Assembly: GCF_000011365.1 (NCBI RefSeq)
Contig: NC_004463.1
Location: 4,388,001-4,452,000 of the forward strand
Direction of reading: 5' to 3'
Source of the DNA: Bradyrhizobium diazoefficiens USDA 110
GTDB taxonomy: Bacteria > Pseudomonadota > Alphaproteobacteria > Rhizobiales > Xanthobacteraceae
DNA length: 64,000 bases
Shown: in pieces, positions 57,723 to 64,000 of the stretch
Numbering within the stretch: the first letter of the stretch is position 1
How the letters are laid out: each line of letters opens with the position of its first letter
Notes under the pieces: generated by a model
The model's database searches: none
Told to the model about the DNA's origin: nothing
The model's input: the letters and a program-made list of their open reading frames with translations, nothing else
Program-made: the position numbers and the translations under genes

Positions 57723-58943
57723 ATGAACTCGTCCTACTATCGCTGGGTGATCGTCGCCGCCGGCGGCCTGCTTGGCTGTGTCGCGATCGGCGGCATGTTT
57801 TCGCTGCCGGTGTTCCTGCAGCCGATCGCCAAGGACACCGGCTGGTCGGTGACCGGCATCTCCAGCGCCATGACGATCGGCTTTCTGGCGATGGCCTTCA
57901 CCAGCATGGCCTGGGGCACCGCGACGGACAGGTTCGGGCCGCGGCCGGTGGTGCTGACGGGCTCGACGGTGTTGGCGCTGAGCCTGTTCGGGGCGAGCCA
58001 TGCGACCTCGCTCATTGCGTTCCAGTTCGTGTTCGGCCTCTTGGTCGGTGCCTCCTGCGCGGCGATCTTCGCGCCGATGATGGCGACCGTCACCGGCTGG
58101 TTCGACACCCATCGCAGCCTCGCGGTCTCGCTGGTGTCGGCCGGCATGGGCATGGCGCCGATGACGATGTCGCCGCTCGCGGCCTGGCTCGTCTCCGGCC
58201 ATGACTGGCGCACCTCGATGCAGATCGTGGCACTGGTGGTCGGCGCCATCATGATCCCGGTATCGCTGCTGGTGCGCCGTCCGCCCGCACTTGCGCAGGC
58301 GACGCCCGTGCCGTCGGGTGAGGACGCCGCGCAGGCGGAGATGTCGCTGGGGGAGGCGCTGCGCTCGCCGCAATTCCTCATCCTGCTCGCGACCAATTTC
58401 TTCTGCTGCGCCACCCATTCCGGCCCGATCATCCACACCGTCAGCTATGCCGTGAGCTGCGGCATTCCGCTGATCGCGGCGGTGACGATCTACAGCATCG
58501 AGGGTTTTGCCGGCATGGGCGGCCGCATCGCCTTCGGCCTGCTCGGCGATCGCTTCGGCGCTAAGCGCGTGCTGGTCACGGGCCTGCTGTTGCAGGCGTT
58601 CGGCGCGCTCGCCTACGTCTTCGCGCATCAGCTCGCGACTTTCTACGCGGTCGGCGCCATCTTCGGCTTCATCTATGCCGGCACCATGCCGCTCTACGCG
58701 GTGCTGGTGCGCGAAAACTTTCCGCTGCGCATGATGGGCACGGTGATCGGCGGCACCGCGATGGCCGGCAGCCTCGGCATGGCGACGGGGCCGCTCGCCG
58801 GCGGCCTGATCTACGACGCGTTCTCGAGCTACGCCTGGCTCTACATCGCCTCCTGGGCGATGGGCCTCGGCGCCTTCCTGATGGCGATGACCTTCCGCCC
58901 GTTCGCGAAGCCGCAAGGGCAGGTGGCGACCGCGGCGGCGTGA
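57723..58943 (+). CDS. MFS transporter (OFA/monocarboxylate-like)
   Basis: A 406-aa protein with 12 transmembrane segments. The loop after helix 2 reads WGTATDRFGPRPVVLTG, and helix 5 contains AGMGMAPMTMSPLAAWL, as in the OFA/monocarboxylate porter group. It probably moves an organic anion across the inner membrane. Start ATG 57723 follows a GGAGACAAGG site. A GC hairpin follows its stop at 58952-58977, which may terminate the transcript. Confidence 0.88.
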   Translation: MNSSYYRWVIVAAGGLLGCVAIGGMFSLPVFLQPIAKDTGWSVTGISSAMTIGFLAMAFTSMAWGTATDRFGPRPVVLTGSTVLALSLFGASHATSLIAFQFVFGLLVGASCAAIFAPMMATVTGWFDTHRSLAVSLVSAGMGMAPMTMSPLAAWLVSGHDWRTSMQIVALVVGAIMIPVSLLVRRPPALAQATPVPSGEDAAQAEMSLGEALRSPQFLILLATNFFCCATHSGPIIHTVSYAVSCGIPLIAAVTIYSIEGFAGMGGRIAFGLLGDRFGAKRVLVTGLLLQAFGALAYVFAHQLATFYAVGAIFGFIYAGTMPLYAVLVRENFPLRMMGTVIGGTAMAGSLGMATGPLAGGLIYDAFSSYAWLYIASWAMGLGAFLMAMTFRPFAKPQGQVATAAA

Positions 58944-58951
58944 GGCTGTAG

Positions 58952-58977
58952 CCCGGGTGAGCGAAGCGACACCCGGG
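58952..58977 (+). terminator. GC-rich hairpin after the MFS gene
   Basis: Arms CCCGGGTG and CACCCGGG with a 10-nt loop. It also resembles the GTAGCCCGG-type repeat family and lies 8 nt after the MFS stop, so it may be both repeat and terminator. Confidence 0.5.
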
Positions 58978-58986
58978 ACTTCTGCC

Positions 58987-59859
58987 TCACAGCTGCTTTT
59001 CGAAGAACAGATCCGGATAGGGATCGTCATTGAACCGCGGGATCTCGCGCCAGCCCGTGCTGCGGTAGAGCTGGCCGGCCTCGGGGAGGGCGCTGTTGGT
59101 GTCGAGCCGCAGCAGCGCGATGCCGAGCTCGCGCGCCGCGTCTTCGGCCGCGTCCATCAGGCGACGGCCGAGCCGCAATCCGCGCGCGGCGGGGGCGACC
59201 CACAGCCGCTTGATCTCGGCATAGCCGTGATCGGTTCCCTTCAGCCCGACACAGCCGATCGGGAGCGTGTCCGACATCGCGACGATGAAGCTCCCGCGCG
59301 GCCGGCGCATGTCCTTGGCATCGGGATCGCGCGACAGCGAAACGTCAAAGCCCTGTTTGAAACGGCGGCTGAGCTCCGCGTAATATTCGCCGAGGCAATA
59401 GCGCGCCTCCTCGGATCGCGGGTCCGTCTCGTCGAGCGCAACGCGCTCGCGTGTCAGCGCGGAGGCGATCATGTCCATGGCCGCCAGCAGCGCATCGCGC
59501 TGCAAATGGTGGGCGAGGAAGCTTTCTGCCTGCGTATTCGACAGCGCCTCGTAGGCTGCGAACTCGCGCCGGCCCGTGCGTGTGAGTTTTGCCACGCGGC
59601 GGCGCGCATCGCCCGCATGCGCCGTGGTCTCGACCAGCCCTTCGTCTTCGAGGCTGCGCAACAGCCGGCTCATCAGCCCGGAATCGAGCCCGAGATAGTC
59701 TCGGATCTCGGCCACGTCCGAACGTCCGTGCCCGATTGCGTTGAGCACCCGCGCGGCGCCGAGCGGCCGGCCACGGCCGAGGAACGAGGTGTCGAGCGCG
59801 CCGACGGCGGAGGTGACGGCACGGTTGAAGCGGCGAACGCGTGAGACGGGGTCGAGCAT
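58987..59859 (-). CDS. MarR-GNAT fusion protein
   Basis: A 290-aa protein joining a MarR-type winged helix (residues about 25-105: RVLNAIGHGRSDVAEIRDYLGLDSGLMSRLLRSLEDEGLVE) and a GNAT acetyltransferase (about 150-290: acetyl-CoA loop in RGLRLGRRLMDAAEDAARELG, LYRSTGWREI). Fusions of this kind are known regulators or small-molecule acetyltransferases. Start taken at 59859; the palindrome with TATCTGACT arms abuts it. The mRNA would therefore have almost no untranslated leader, or initiate internally. Convergent with the MFS gene. Confidence 0.88.
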   Translation of the reverse strand: MLDPVSRVRRFNRAVTSAVGALDTSFLGRGRPLGAARVLNAIGHGRSDVAEIRDYLGLDSGLMSRLLRSLEDEGLVETTAHAGDARRRVAKLTRTGRREFAAYEALSNTQAESFLAHHLQRDALLAAMDMIASALTRERVALDETDPRSEEARYCLGEYYAELSRRFKQGFDVSLSRDPDAKDMRRPRGSFIVAMSDTLPIGCVGLKGTDHGYAEIKRLWVAPAARGLRLGRRLMDAAEDAARELGIALLRLDTNSALPEAGQLYRSTGWREIPRFNDDPYPDLFFEKQL

Positions 59860-59883
59860 AATATCTGACTTTAGTCAGATATT
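59860..59883. promoter_or_regulatory. Perfect 24-bp operator palindrome before the MarR-GNAT gene
   Basis: Arms AATATCTGACT (59860-59870) and AGTCAGATATT (59873-59883), 2-nt spacer. It begins at the base next to the annotated start codon. Confidence 0.8.
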
Positions 59884-59911
59884 GTCTCCTGGTCAATTGG
59901 AGTGGCTGGCC

Positions 59912-60325
59912 TCACTTCGCCAGCGTCAGCAGCGGCTTGTCCTTCGCGACGATATAGGTCGCAAGCTCGCTGGCGGTCTCGGTGCCCACGTTCTTCGCCG
60001 CATGCACCGTGCCGGACGGGATGAACAGCACGTCGCCGGCCTTCAGCGTCACCGGTGGCTTGCCTTCGATGGCGTATTCGATGGCGCCTGACAGCACGTA
60101 GATGATTTCTTCGCCCGGATGGGTGTGCCGGCCGAACGCCACGCCGGGGGCGAGGTCGACGCGCACCTGCACGGCTTCGCGGCCGGGCGCGCTGAGATCG
60201 TGGCGCTGGAGGTCGGTGCGCGTGACACCGGCCGGCTGCGCCGCTACCGGCAGCGTGAACAGGTTTGCGGCCAGTACGGCTGTGCTGGCGAGGATACGCA
60301 CGGCGGGCAAAAGACGATGGCTCAT
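59912..60325 (-). CDS. Secreted cupin-domain protein
   Basis: A 137-aa protein with a signal peptide (MSHRLLPAVRILASTAVLAANLF ending in AQPAG, cleavage near residue 30). The cupin carries ligands in GRHTHPGEEIIYVLSG and FIPSGTVHAAKN. It is therefore a periplasmic cupin, of a family often annotated as metal-binding with unknown substrate. It stands next to the Ohr gene (same strand, 79 nt gap) and downstream of it, possibly sharing its transcript. Confidence 0.85.
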   Translation of the reverse strand: MSHRLLPAVRILASTAVLAANLFTLPVAAQPAGVTRTDLQRHDLSAPGREAVQVRVDLAPGVAFGRHTHPGEEIIYVLSGAIEYAIEGKPPVTLKAGDVLFIPSGTVHAAKNVGTETASELATYIVAKDKPLLTLAK

Positions 60326-60404
60326 GGTCGGCTCCGTGTGGTCGCTGGATTGATCGCACCACGCGGGCCCAGCCGATGCCGGCCGGTTCCCGCGTCGTGG
60401 CGCT

Positions 60405-60806
60405 TCAGACGAGGGTGGTGGTCACCTCGATGTTGCCGTGCACCGCCTTGGAGTACGGGCAGATGCCGTGCGCGGCCTCGATCAGCTCCTGCGCCACCGC
60501 ACGGTCGACGCCGGGGACGCTGACGTCGAGACGGGCGCGCAAGAAGAAGGCGCCGTTCGCATTGTTGAGGTCGATCGCGGTGTCGACCGACGGCTCGCTC
60601 GGCAGCTTGACCTTGCGCTGGGCGGCGGCGAGCCCGAGCGCGCCGAGGTAGCAGGCCGACCAGGCGGCCGCGAACAGGTTTTCGGCGGCCGGATGCGGCT
60701 GCGCCAACTTGATGTCGAGGAAGCCGTCGCTGGAGCGCGCGGCACCGTCGGAGCCTGAGGTGACGTGGGTCTTGCCGGTAAAGAGAAGCTTGGCAGCGGA
60801 TGACAT
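60405..60806 (-). CDS. Organic hydroperoxide resistance protein (Ohr family)
   Basis: A 133-aa OsmC/Ohr protein; start at 60806 (MSSAAKLLFTGKTHVTSG). The peroxidatic and resolving cysteines are in WSACYLGAL (residue about 52) and GICPYSKAV, with the conserved Arg in ARSSDG. It reduces organic hydroperoxides with lipoyl or thiol donors. Divergent from a MarR regulator, and two palindromes lie between them. This is the classic ohr-ohrR arrangement. Confidence 0.93.
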   Translation of the reverse strand: MSSAAKLLFTGKTHVTSGSDGAARSSDGFLDIKLAQPHPAAENLFAAAWSACYLGALGLAAAQRKVKLPSEPSVDTAIDLNNANGAFFLRARLDVSVPGVDRAVAQELIEAAHGICPYSKAVHGNIEVTTTLV

Positions 60807-60837
60807 GGCGGGGTCCTTTCGGGATGCCATTTATCGT

Positions 60838-60854
60838 ATCCGATCTAATCGGAT
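60838..60854. promoter_or_regulatory. OhrR-type operator, ohr-proximal
   Basis: ATCCGAT-CTA-ATCGGAT palindrome, 31 nt from the ohr start. Confidence 0.75.
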
Positions 60855-60895
60855 GCGCCTTTAAATAAACCCGCCGCATCCGCCGGTCAAGATCT

Positions 60896-60910
60896 TCCGA
60901 TTTAATCGGA
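60896..60910. promoter_or_regulatory. OhrR-type operator, ohrR-proximal
   Basis: TCCGAT-TTA-ATCGGA palindrome, matching the first site in the TCCGAT/ATCGGA core and 44 nt before the regulator start. The 58-nt offset between the sites is close to 5.5 helical turns. Confidence 0.75.
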
Positions 60911-60954
60911 TACGATTTATATCGGTTGGCAGATCACGAATTGCGGAGGTTCCC

Positions 60955-61425
60955 GTGGCCCGTTCCCCCAAAGCCGCCGGCAAAGGCCGAAAGCTGTCGA
61001 ATTTCCTGTGCTTTGCGGTCTATTCGGCCAATCTCGCCTTCGGCCGTGCCTACAAGCCCCTCTTGGACAAGGTCGGGCTGACCTACACCCAGTACATCGC
61101 CCTGGTGGCGCTGTCGGAGGAGGACGAGCAGACCGTCAGCGCGCTCGGCGAGAAGCTGTTCCTGGAATCCAACACGCTGACGCCGATCCTGAAGAAGCTC
61201 GAGCAAACGGGTTACATCAGGCGCCACCGTGATCCCGCCGACGAGCGGCAGGTGCGGGTGAGCCTGACGCCGGGCGGGCGCAAGCTGATCGAACAGGATC
61301 TCGGCGAGTCCCTGATCGAGGCGACCGGCCTCGGCGACGATTTTCCGGTGGTGCAGAAGACGGTGAGCACATTGCGCGACAATCTGCTGCGCGCGACCCA
61401 AACGGGTGCAGAGAAGAAGCGCTGA
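60955..61425 (+). CDS. MarR-family regulator, OhrR-like
   Basis: A 156-aa protein starting with GTG at 60955 after a GCGGAGGT site. The conserved N-terminal cysteine that senses peroxides in OhrR is in FLCFAVYSANL (residue about 22), and the winged HTH is at residues 58-100 (SALGEKLFLESNTLTPILKKLEQTGYI). It should repress ohr and itself through the two palindromes in the gap until oxidised by organic hydroperoxide. Confidence 0.92.
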   Translation: MARSPKAAGKGRKLSNFLCFAVYSANLAFGRAYKPLLDKVGLTYTQYIALVALSEEDEQTVSALGEKLFLESNTLTPILKKLEQTGYIRRHRDPADERQVRVSLTPGGRKLIEQDLGESLIEATGLGDDFPVVQKTVSTLRDNLLRATQTGAEKKR

Positions 61426-61500
61426 GCGGGGCGGGCTTCTGCAGGGAAGCCGGAGGCGGTGTCCGCCTCCGGCGCAAGCACGAGGGACAAGCGCTCCGCT

Positions 61501-61656
61501 TCAGCTGCAGACCGTGCGCGGAATCATCCATGTCGCAAAGGTCTGCCAAATCCCGTCTTCGCGACGGCGCTGGTAGGCGACGAAGTCGGCTCCGTCACCA
61601 TGCACGAGTTCATAGCGATGAGATTTGGCGGCTGTGGTGGTGCTCGGTGAGCTCAT
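61501..61656 (-). CDS. Small 51-aa protein of unknown function
   Basis: A 51-aa reading frame with start ATG at 61656 preceded by a GGAG on the complement (ATGGAGTG). It reads MSSPSTTTAAKSHRYELVHG and later ADFVAYQRRREDGIW and WQTFATWMIPRTV; the aromatic/basic pattern and the tidy frame suggest a real small gene. Not membrane-bound. It contains two Trp and a final Cys. No family recognised. It is in the gap between the OhrR-like gene and a YjbR gene. Confidence 0.5.
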   Translation of the reverse strand: MSSPSTTTAAKSHRYELVHGDGADFVAYQRRREDGIWQTFATWMIPRTVCS

Positions 61657-61758
61657 AAAACACTCCATCTCGAATGGACTTTGCCCTCAGTTAGTTGCGG
61701 TGCAGCACAAGTCCATGGGAGGAACATCACGTTATGGCGAGGGCGGCGCAGCGAGGCT

Positions 61759-62112
61759 CTAGTCCAGCCCCAGCATCTTGCGCGATTTGCGCGTCAGCTT
61801 GGCCACGATCAGCGCGTGGGCCTGCGCCAGATAGGCGGTGAGCTCGGCATCCGGCAGGGCGTTGTTGCTGACGAGCTGCACCCATTTGGCGCGGGCGAGA
61901 TACGGCGCCGGACGTGCCACGCCGTGCTCGATCAGCATCGCATAGGCCATGTCCGAGACCTTGAACATGTAGCCGCCGGAGCTTGCGACAAAGCCGCCGC
62001 CGAGCGCGAACATCTTGCCGCCGACCTTGAATACGGAAGTGCCCTCCCACTGCACCACCTTGGTGGCGGCGGGCAGGCGCAGGCAGCGCGCTTCGAAGCT
62101 TTTCGGAGTCAT
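61759..62112 (-). CDS. MmcQ/YjbR-family protein
   Basis: A 117-aa protein beginning at 62112 (MTPKSFEARCLRLPAATKVVQWEG). The longer open frame to 62577 runs antisense into the threonine aldolase gene and is excluded. The MmcQ/YjbR fold is recognised from VFKVGGKMFALGG, KWVQLVSNNALPDAEL and the C-terminal LTRKSRKMLG. Members are small DNA-binding-like or unknown proteins. It follows the threonine aldolase gene on the same strand, 65 nt away. Confidence 0.85.
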   Translation of the reverse strand: MTPKSFEARCLRLPAATKVVQWEGTSVFKVGGKMFALGGGFVASSGGYMFKVSDMAYAMLIEHGVARPAPYLARAKWVQLVSNNALPDAELTAYLAQAHALIVAKLTRKSRKMLGLD

Positions 62113-62177
62113 GGGGCGAGCGATAGCACGCCGCGTGCGGCTTGCAATGCGCGCGCTTGCTGCTTGCAATGCGCGCG

Positions 62178-63221
62178 CTAGCGGCCGAGCGCCGCGAAGG
62201 CGGCAATGGTGCGGTCCACCGCCGCTCCGTCGATGTGGCGATGGGTGACGAGCCGGAGCTGCGAGGGGCCGCTGGCCTGCACCAGGATGCCGCGCTGCTT
62301 CACGCCCTCGGCCCATGCGGCGGCCTCGCGTCCGCTTGCGGAGACGTCGACGCGCAGGATGTTGGTTTGCACCTGGTCGGGATCGGCGAGTGCCGGGTCG
62401 AGCCAGCTCAAGGCCGCGGCGAGCCGCCTTGCTGCCGCGTGATCCTTGGAGAGGCGCTCGATCATCGTCTCCAGCGCGACGAGGCCCGCGGCTGCGACGA
62501 CACCGGACTGGCGCATGGTGCCGCCGACGAGTTTCCGCAACGTGCGCGCCCGTGCGACGAACGCCGCGCCGCCGCACAGCAGGCTGCCGACCGGCGCGCT
62601 CAGGCCCTTGGACAGGCAGACCATCACGCTGTCGGCATGCTCGGCGATCCGTGCCGCCGGCACGCCGAGCGCGACCGAGGCATTGAACAGGCGGGCGCCG
62701 TCCAGATGCACGGGGATCCCGTTGCTCTGTCCGAGCGCGTGAATTCGCATCATGTGCGGCGGGGGCAGCACGGCGCCGCCGGCGCCGTTATGCGCAGTCT
62801 CCATTGCGATCAGGCCGGGACGTTCCGAGCCGCGGATCGCGTCTGCAAGCGCCGCTTCGTCCATTGCACCGCGACGGCTCGGCATGGGCTTGGGCACCAG
62901 CCCCGCGATCGTCACGACGCTGCCGAGCTCGGAGTTGAGCAGGTGCGCACCAGCGTCGGCGAAGACCTCTCCGCCGCGCTCGGCATGGGCGAGCATCGCC
63001 AGGAGATTGCCCATCGTGCCGCTCGGCACGAACAGGGCAGCTTCCTTGCCGGTCAACGCGGCGCCCCGCGCTTCGAGCGCGCGGACGGTCGGGTCGCCCT
63101 CGCGGCCGTCGTCGCCGAGCGGGGCCCGCTGCATGCGCTCCAGCATCGCGGCCGTCGGCAGCGTGACGGTGTCGCTGCGCAGATCGACGACGCCGTCGCG
63201 GCCTCTCTCTTGCGCGACCAT
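62178..63221 (-). CDS. Low-specificity L-threonine aldolase
   Basis: A 347-aa PLP enzyme of fold type I. The cofactor lysine is in MVCLSKGLSAPVGS, the substrate-binding residues in RSDTVTLPT, and the Asp in HLDGARLFNA. It cleaves L-threonine or allo-threonine into glycine and acetaldehyde. Its start overlaps the stop of the symporter gene (ATGA), so the pair is translationally coupled, and uptake of an amino acid or dicarboxylate may accompany it. Confidence 0.92.
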   Translation of the reverse strand: MVAQERGRDGVVDLRSDTVTLPTAAMLERMQRAPLGDDGREGDPTVRALEARGAALTGKEAALFVPSGTMGNLLAMLAHAERGGEVFADAGAHLLNSELGSVVTIAGLVPKPMPSRRGAMDEAALADAIRGSERPGLIAMETAHNGAGGAVLPPPHMMRIHALGQSNGIPVHLDGARLFNASVALGVPAARIAEHADSVMVCLSKGLSAPVGSLLCGGAAFVARARTLRKLVGGTMRQSGVVAAAGLVALETMIERLSKDHAAARRLAAALSWLDPALADPDQVQTNILRVDVSASGREAAAWAEGVKQRGILVQASGPSQLRLVTHRHIDGAAVDRTIAAFAALGR

Positions 63222-64000
63222 CAGGCGTCCTGCACTTGCAGGCCGGCCGCCGTCGGCTGGGTCTCATCGGCGGCCATGTCGCCGGCAAACTTTTCGACCA
63301 GCTTCACCGCGACCGTGTTGCCGAACACGTTGATCGCGGTGCGGCCCATGTCGAGGAAGGCGTCGACGCCGGCGATGACCGCGAGCGCCTCGATCGGCAG
63401 CCCGATCGCCGACAGCACCATGGCGATGGCGACGAGCCCGCCGGAGGGGACGTTGGCGCTGCCCTTGCTCGCGATCGTCGTGACCATGACGATGGTGAAC
63501 AGCGTCGACCAGGTCAACGTCACGCCATAGGCTTCCGCGAGGAAGGTGACGGCGAGGGCAAAATACATGATGGCGCCGTCGCGGTTGAAGGCATAGCCGA
63601 GCGGCAGCACCACCGAGACGATGCGCTCTGAGGCGCCCATCGCCCGCAGCTTCTCCATGTGCAGCGGCAGGGTCACTTCCGAGGAGCGGGTGGAGAAGGC
63701 CAGGATCATCGGCTCCATCACCGCCTTGGTGACGGCAAGCGGCTTCTCGCCGATCGCAAGCAGCATCAGCCAGAAGATCGCGACCATGATCGCAAGGCCG
63801 AGATACATCACGCCGACGAGCTTTGCGAGCGCGACCACGGTGGCGAGGCCTTGCGTCGCGAACAGCCACGCCATCACCGCGAAGATGGCGATCGGAGCGA
63901 GCGAGGTGATCCATTTGGTGATCTTGAACATCGCCGCCATCACCGCCTCGAGCACGGCGACCATGGGCTCGCCGACCTTGCCGCTAGAGGCGAGTGCGAG
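63221..64000 (-). CDS. Dicarboxylate/amino acid:cation symporter (DAACS), 5' part outside the window
   Basis: C-terminal 259 residues plus stop of a membrane symporter; the frame is open to the right edge (12 codons before the first visible Met at 63964). It has long hydrophobic stretches (ITSLAPIAIFAVMAWLF, LGLAIMVAIFWLMLLAIG). The signature STRSSEVTLPLHMEKL corresponds to the serine-rich reentrant loop, with later NRDGAIMYFALAV and the DAxLDMGRTAINVFGN motif. Family members (GltP, DctA, SstT) bring in C4-dicarboxylates or Glu/Asp/Ser/Thr with cations. Coupled to the threonine aldolase gene, which hints at serine or threonine uptake. Confidence 0.9.
   Translation of the reverse strand, partial: LALASSGKVGEPMVAVLEAVMAAMFKITKWITSLAPIAIFAVMAWLFATQGLATVVALAKLVGVMYLGLAIMVAIFWLMLLAIGEKPLAVTKAVMEPMILAFSTRSSEVTLPLHMEKLRAMGASERIVSVVLPLGYAFNRDGAIMYFALAVTFLAEAYGVTLTWSTLFTIVMVTTIASKGSANVPSGGLVAIAMVLSAIGLPIEALAVIAGVDAFLDMGRTAINVFGNTVAVKLVEKFAGDMAADETQPTAAGLQVQDA

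Noticed and set aside
57348..59030. 560-aa minus-strand frame
   Set aside because: Antisense to the MFS transporter, and its composition is a shadow pattern.
62113..62577. N-terminal extension of the YjbR protein
   Set aside because: This part overlaps the threonine aldolase gene on the same strand in another frame and is not part of the YjbR fold.

Overview
The window looks like a chromosomal segment of a GC-rich alphaproteobacterium, most likely Bradyrhizobium or a close relative. This rests on the dense, high-GC coding, the many short palindromic repeats with GTCATTCCGGGG ends between genes, and gene sets such as rsmB-guaA, Ppx/GppA-RlmE and a valine catabolic operon. I ran no database search, so the taxon is an inference. 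I find no rRNA, tRNA, CRISPR array, phage or complete insertion sequence.

Layout. 1-7.8 kb: a plus-strand catabolic run. The tail of mmsA, isobutyryl-CoA dehydrogenase, 3-hydroxyisobutyryl-CoA hydrolase and mmsB form the valine pathway. They are followed by an acyl-CoA synthetase, a MaoC hydratase and an SDR that together resemble a split MFE-2. 8-15.9 kb: a flavoprotein, an MFS exporter divergent from a LysR regulator, a D-serine-dehydratase-like PLP enzyme, an ABC-F ATPase, a DUF188 protein and a hotdog protein. 16-25.7 kb: an orphan form-II molybdenum hydroxylase large subunit, Ppx/GppA-RlmE, a DHA2 MFS pump, guaB, an NADP-dependent reductase and a small membrane protein. 25.7-32.5 kb: a minus-strand operon with a PLP enzyme, a polar amino acid ABC transporter, RidA, a deacylase and a LacI regulator. 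A perfect LacI-type operator lies upstream of its first gene. 32.6-39.6 kb: mostly housekeeping genes (phosphoesterase, MAPEG, RsmB, CspA, GuaA). 39.9-64 kb: an accessory-like stretch of small regulator/target pairs (LysR-SDR, MarR-methyltransferase, SRPBCC-ArsR, TetR-membrane protein, MarR-GNAT, Ohr-OhrR). It also holds a putative metzincin-like protein, a frameshifted serine hydrolase, a gene relic, a deformylase-like protein lacking metal ligands, threonine aldolase and the end of a dicarboxylate symporter.

Themes. Several local regulators have readable cis sites: LacI, ArsR, TetR (two sites), OhrR (two sites), a MarR/GbsR-type protein and a MarR-GNAT fusion. In the last two the palindrome overlaps or touches the start codon. 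Decay is also visible: a 1-nt frameshift in the serine hydrolase, and a copy of the last 96 nt of the AraC/GyrI gene 2.6 kb downstream of the original.

Most unusual items: (1) the 756-aa protein at 44892-47162, whose HELTHTLNQIH plus later SIM resembles a metzincin active site with Asn in place of the usual Gly; (2) the LacI-controlled operon pairing an N-deacylase, a D-amino-acid dehydratase-like enzyme and RidA with a transporter; (3) the deformylase-like protein without two of its three metal ligands.
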